Source of the DNA: CALKYB01 sp964510575
GTDB lineage: Bacteria > Bdellovibrionota_C > UBA2361 > SZUA-149 > CALKYB01
Direction: 5' to 3'
Assembly: GCA_964510575.1 (NCBI GenBank)
Contig: CAZECN010000011.1
Coordinates: forward strand, 1-64,000
DNA length: 64,000 nt
Part shown: piece by piece, positions 61,245 to 64,000 of the stretch
How positions within the stretch are numbered: the stretch's first letter is position 1
Layout of the letters: the number at the start of each line of letters is the position of its first letter
Made by a program: the position numbers and the translations under genes
Notes under the pieces: model-generated
What the model saw: the letters and a program-made list of their open reading frames with translations, nothing else
Database searches by the model: none
What the model was told of the DNA's origin: nothing

Positions 61245-62420
61245 ATGATTGACAGTTTTGCGCCCAGTATATCACCTAAAGACTTTGGTTGGACTAAACA
61301 GGCTCAAGATGGGCAGGCTAGGGCAGGAACCTTCGTTACCGCCCATGGTGAGTTTCGAACCCCTGCTTTTATGCCAGTCGGCACTCAGGCCACTGTAAAG
61401 GGATTGACCCCGGAACAAATCAAGGCACTTGGTGCTCAAATTATTCTCTCAAACGCCTATCACTTACATGTTAGGCCCGGAGATGAGTTGATTAAGGAGC
61501 TAGGGGGTTTGCACAAGTTTATGGGCTGGGATGGTCCAATTCTGACTGATAGTGGTGGCTTTCAGGTTTATTCTCTCTCCAAGCTTAGAAAAGTGACTGA
61601 CCAAGGAGTGGAGTTTAACTCTCATACAGATGGCCGAAGAATTCACTTTACTCCTGAGAAAGTTATTCAAATTCAGGAGAACTTGGGCGTGGACATTATG
61701 ATGGTCCTTGACGAGTGCATTGCATGGCCTGCGGAGAGGGAAAAAGCTCGAGAGGCATTGCTTAGAACAGCTGATTGGGCCAAAGCGAGCCAAGAGGCTA
61801 GAAAAAATCCTAACTGTCAGTGCTTCGGTATCGTTCAAGGAGGGTTTGATCTTGAGTTGAGAAGGGAGTCAGCAGAGAGAACAGTTGAAGTTGGTTTTGA
61901 TGGCTATGCCTTAGGTGGCTTGAGTGTCGGTGAGCCAGTGGAGCGAATGCGCCAAATAGTGGAACATAGTGCTCCACTATTGCCGGAGGATAAGGTTCGC
62001 TACGTGATGGGAGTTGGTTACCCACATGATATTGTCGAGTCTGTGGCTCAGGGTGTTGATATGTTCGACTGTGTTATCCCCAGCCGTAGCGCAAGATTTG
62101 GACGTCTTTTTACAAGGAAATGTTGCTTTAACATTAGAAACAAAGAGCACAGAAACTCACCAGACCCTTTAGATAGCAACTGTGACTGTTATACTTGTCA
62201 GAACTTCTCTAAGGCCTATCTATCCCATCTAATGCATGCCAAAGAGGCTTTGGCCGTGACCTTGCTCTCTATCCACAACTTGCACTTTTATCAATCCTTT
62301 TTAGCTGATATTCGTTCGTCGATAGTTGCGGGGACTTTCCAGGAGTTAAGAGAGGAAGTCACCGCTGACTGGAAGGAATTTTCCGCCAGAAACTCCGAGC
62401 TAACCAAAGAGAATACTTAA
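61245..62420 (+). CDS. tgt: Queuine tRNA-ribosyltransferase
   Basis: Exchanges guanine for preQ1 at position 34 of GUN-decoding tRNAs, ahead of QueA. Signatures: LTDSGGFQVYSL with the catalytic-site Asp, GGLSVGEP, and the zinc site CDCYTCQNF with a downstream His (IHNLHF). The usual TRNARNG segment reads PSRSARFG, an Asn to Ser change in the tRNA-binding loop. 391 residues, normal. First of the tgt-yajC-secD run, the standard order near queA in many bacteria. Confidence 0.95.
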   Translation: MIDSFAPSISPKDFGWTKQAQDGQARAGTFVTAHGEFRTPAFMPVGTQATVKGLTPEQIKALGAQIILSNAYHLHVRPGDELIKELGGLHKFMGWDGPILTDSGGFQVYSLSKLRKVTDQGVEFNSHTDGRRIHFTPEKVIQIQENLGVDIMMVLDECIAWPAEREKAREALLRTADWAKASQEARKNPNCQCFGIVQGGFDLELRRESAERTVEVGFDGYALGGLSVGEPVERMRQIVEHSAPLLPEDKVRYVMGVGYPHDIVESVAQGVDMFDCVIPSRSARFGRLFTRKCCFNIRNKEHRNSPDPLDSNCDCYTCQNFSKAYLSHLMHAKEALAVTLLSIHNLHFYQSFLADIRSSIVAGTFQELREEVTADWKEFSARNSELTKENT

Positions 62421-62501
62421 TTGGTGTTCTTGGGCGTTGGCTCGTTTAGTGTCTCTGGATGAATTGTTGTCTATTTTAAATCCATAAACCGGGTATAAGG
62501 T

Positions 62502-63023
62502 TTGTCTAAGTTTAGAACTTTATTAAATATTTGTTTTTCTACTCGAAGTGTCCAGCTTGCGAGAAAATTAGCCCGACCTATAGTAGTAGTGGGCCTTATG
62601 CTCGCTATCTCTGGTTGTCAGCCTCCCGCAAGCGCTGGAACAGGACAACAAGCCTTCTCTCAGTTTCTGATCGAAACAGTTACTTTCGTACTAATGGCTG
62701 CCTTTATTTATTATTGGCTGGTTACAAGGCCAATGGAGATGAAGGAACTTAAACATGAGAAATTTCTAAAAGAAGTTAAAAAGGGAGACCAGGTAGTTCT
62801 TAAATCTGGAATAATTGCCAAGTTGCAAAGTTCCAGTGAGGATTTTATCACGGTGGAGATCGCACCGAACGTTAAAGTCAAGGTTGAGGCTACTGCAGTG
62901 CAGGCTTACGATCCTGAGAAGTACAAGAAAAAGGATTCTGGGAAAGAGGATGCCGGTAAAAAAGATGCTGGTAAACAAGATGCTGGGGTTAGCTCGGCTA
63001 GAAAGAAAGATAAAAAGAAGTAG
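62502..63023 (+). CDS. yajC: Preprotein translocase subunit YajC with lipobox-like N-terminus
   Basis: The YajC core is plain: one membrane helix (VTFVLMAAFIYYWLVTRPME), then HEKFLKEVKKGDQVVLKSGI and the small soluble domain, about residues 55-135. It associates with SecDF. Two features are unusual: the N-terminus carries a signal-like stretch with a lipobox-type LAISGC, implying a possible lipoprotein, and the tail has repeated KKDAGK units ending KKDKKK. Start is TTG (MSKFRTLLN); a shorter start near the LMLAISGC Met is possible. Between tgt and secD. Confidence 0.88.
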   Translation: MSKFRTLLNICFSTRSVQLARKLARPIVVVGLMLAISGCQPPASAGTGQQAFSQFLIETVTFVLMAAFIYYWLVTRPMEMKELKHEKFLKEVKKGDQVVLKSGIIAKLQSSSEDFITVEIAPNVKVKVEATAVQAYDPEKYKKKDSGKEDAGKKDAGKQDAGVSSARKKDKKK

Positions 63024-63127
63024 AGCGCTGGCTGATTAGCAGTGCCTAGCGATAGTAGTTTATTTTAATGTGTTTGCTGAGCTCTTCTAGGCTAAGCAAG
63101 AAGCTGAAAAGAAAAAGGAATTAGTCC

Positions 63128-64000
63128 GTGACTGACAGTGATAAAAAAAGACTTTATACAGTTCTTGGATTGTTTTTTCTGGCCATAGCGGCCCTAGCTC
63201 CGGGATTCTTTCCGGGTAAGATGCCTAGCTGGTGGCCCTCGGATAAGATCAACCTTGGGCTTGATCTTAAGGGTGGTAGCTACTTCGTTCTGGATGTTCA
63301 AACCGCAGAGGCCGTTAAGAGCCAACTCAACTCTATTGCTGTTCAGGCAAAAAGAGACTTGAGAAAAGAAAAAGCTGGGGTTGTTCGTGTTAAGCAGACT
63401 GGAGAATTGGGCTTAGCGGTTACGTTGGTTAGAGATGGCGGAATTCCTAAGGTTCAGAAATACTTTCAAGAAAACTACCCGACTCTTCGGCGCGGTCAGG
63501 ATTCTAAAAGTGGTAGAAGAACTACCATGAATTATACGATGCCTGCTGACAAAGCTGGTACTATCGAATCTGACTCAGTTGATAGTGCGATTGAGACAAT
63601 TAGAAATAGAATTGACCAGACCGGCGTTCGAGAGCCGACGATCCAAAAGTCTGGGGCAAGTCGAATTATAGTTCAGCTTCCTGATGTCACTAATATCGAT
63701 GCAATTAAATCTACGATTGGCTCGGTGGCCAAGCTTGATTTCATGCTAGTTGCTAATCCTGGTGATCCTGGAGGAGCTGCTACTGTCACTAAAAAGTTTC
63801 GAGGAGGTGGGGAAGTTCAGCTTGAAGACGAAATTTTAATGAGCGGAGATGTTATTAAAAACGCTAATGTGAGTTTCAGTCCCGATACTAATGAAACTGA
63901 AGTTACACTCAGATTGAATTCGGTAGGAGCCAGACTTTTTGATTCAATTACTGCTGATAATGTCGGGCGCCGCTTGGCTATCGTGCTGGACGGAGTGGTT
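63128..64000 (+). CDS. secD: Protein translocase subunit SecD (3' truncated by window edge)
   Basis: The frame from GTG 63128 (behind AAGGAA) stays open to the window end. It begins with a cytoplasmic tip and TM1 (LYTVLGLFFLAIAALAPGFF), then INLGLDLKGGSYFVLDV, the SecD D1 hallmark, and the periplasmic P1 domain with TIRNRIDQTGVREPTIQ. SecD with SecF uses proton motive force to pull exported proteins. The remaining membrane domain and probably secF lie beyond the window. Confidence 0.95.
   Translation, partial: MTDSDKKRLYTVLGLFFLAIAALAPGFFPGKMPSWWPSDKINLGLDLKGGSYFVLDVQTAEAVKSQLNSIAVQAKRDLRKEKAGVVRVKQTGELGLAVTLVRDGGIPKVQKYFQENYPTLRRGQDSKSGRRTTMNYTMPADKAGTIESDSVDSAIETIRNRIDQTGVREPTIQKSGASRIIVQLPDVTNIDAIKSTIGSVAKLDFMLVANPGDPGGAATVTKKFRGGGEVQLEDEILMSGDVIKNANVSFSPDTNETEVTLRLNSVGARLFDSITADNVGRRLAIVLDGVV

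Overview
The window is about 64 kb from a Gram-negative (diderm) bacterium of moderately low GC, probably a draft or metagenome-derived assembly, because it holds two scaffold gaps of exactly 100 N. Diderm features are an LpxL-type acyltransferase, Lgt, lipoproteins with clear lipoboxes, HtrA, and YajC/SecD. A CarD-type RNA polymerase regulator, a DUF1844 protein, an HdrD-like Fe-S oxidoreductase and a fused SpmA-SpmB protein are common together in delta/myxo/bdello-type lineages. That placement is an inference; I cannot name a genus.

Layout. 1-5.8 kb is accessory DNA: the 3' part of a secreted pectate lyase, a frameshifted remnant of an HK97-type phage capsid gene, a predicted anti-phage-type ATPase carrying an in-frame Thr-Glu microsatellite interrupted by an assembly gap, a tRNA-Val(GAC) gene followed by two degenerate copies carrying palindromic insertions, and a small unknown gene with its own terminator and possible attenuator. 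6-17.2 kb is core: rpmI-rplT-pheS-pheT-rimI, then carD-ispD, a PhnP-like hydrolase on the other strand, and DUF1844-htrA-tsaD-rsmA. 17.3-23.7 kb is mostly minus-strand accessory DNA: unknown small proteins, an excisionase-like HTH protein, a TylF-type methyltransferase, a GH16 glucanase with a duplicated unknown domain, a TPR lipoprotein and an LpxL homologue. 24-33.8 kb carries rpmE, tlpA-lgt, several envelope proteins, a CPA-type antiporter with an RCK domain, and the Fe-S oxidoreductase with its small membrane neighbour.

34.6-35.2 kb is an intergenic array of palindromes bounded by TATACT/AGTATA, with covarying inner arms and a shared internal box; this looks like an undescribed repeat family. 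35.4-46 kb holds a CorC/HlyC protein, an RDD protein, a chromatin-like cluster (a Lys-rich AT-hook protein fused to a degenerate PHP domain, a basic low-complexity protein, and an HU homologue with a signal-peptide-like N-terminus), dnaE, an AI-2E transporter and an unusual voltage-sensor channel. 46.3-51 kb holds dodecin, a small unknown, the SpmA-SpmB fusion and a protein with thirteen 37-residue helical repeats plus a RAP-like C-terminus, an architecture best known from eukaryotic organelle RNA-binding factors. 51-64 kb returns to housekeeping: patatin, recD2, an MBL hydrolase with a degenerate uracil-DNA glycosylase relative, nfeD-slipin, queA (split by an assembly artefact), a large effector-like protein, and tgt-yajC-secD running off the end.

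The genes suggest a polysaccharide-degrading heterotroph (PL1, GH16) that may interact with other cells. The two least explained items are the palindrome array and the 37-residue-repeat RAP-like protein.
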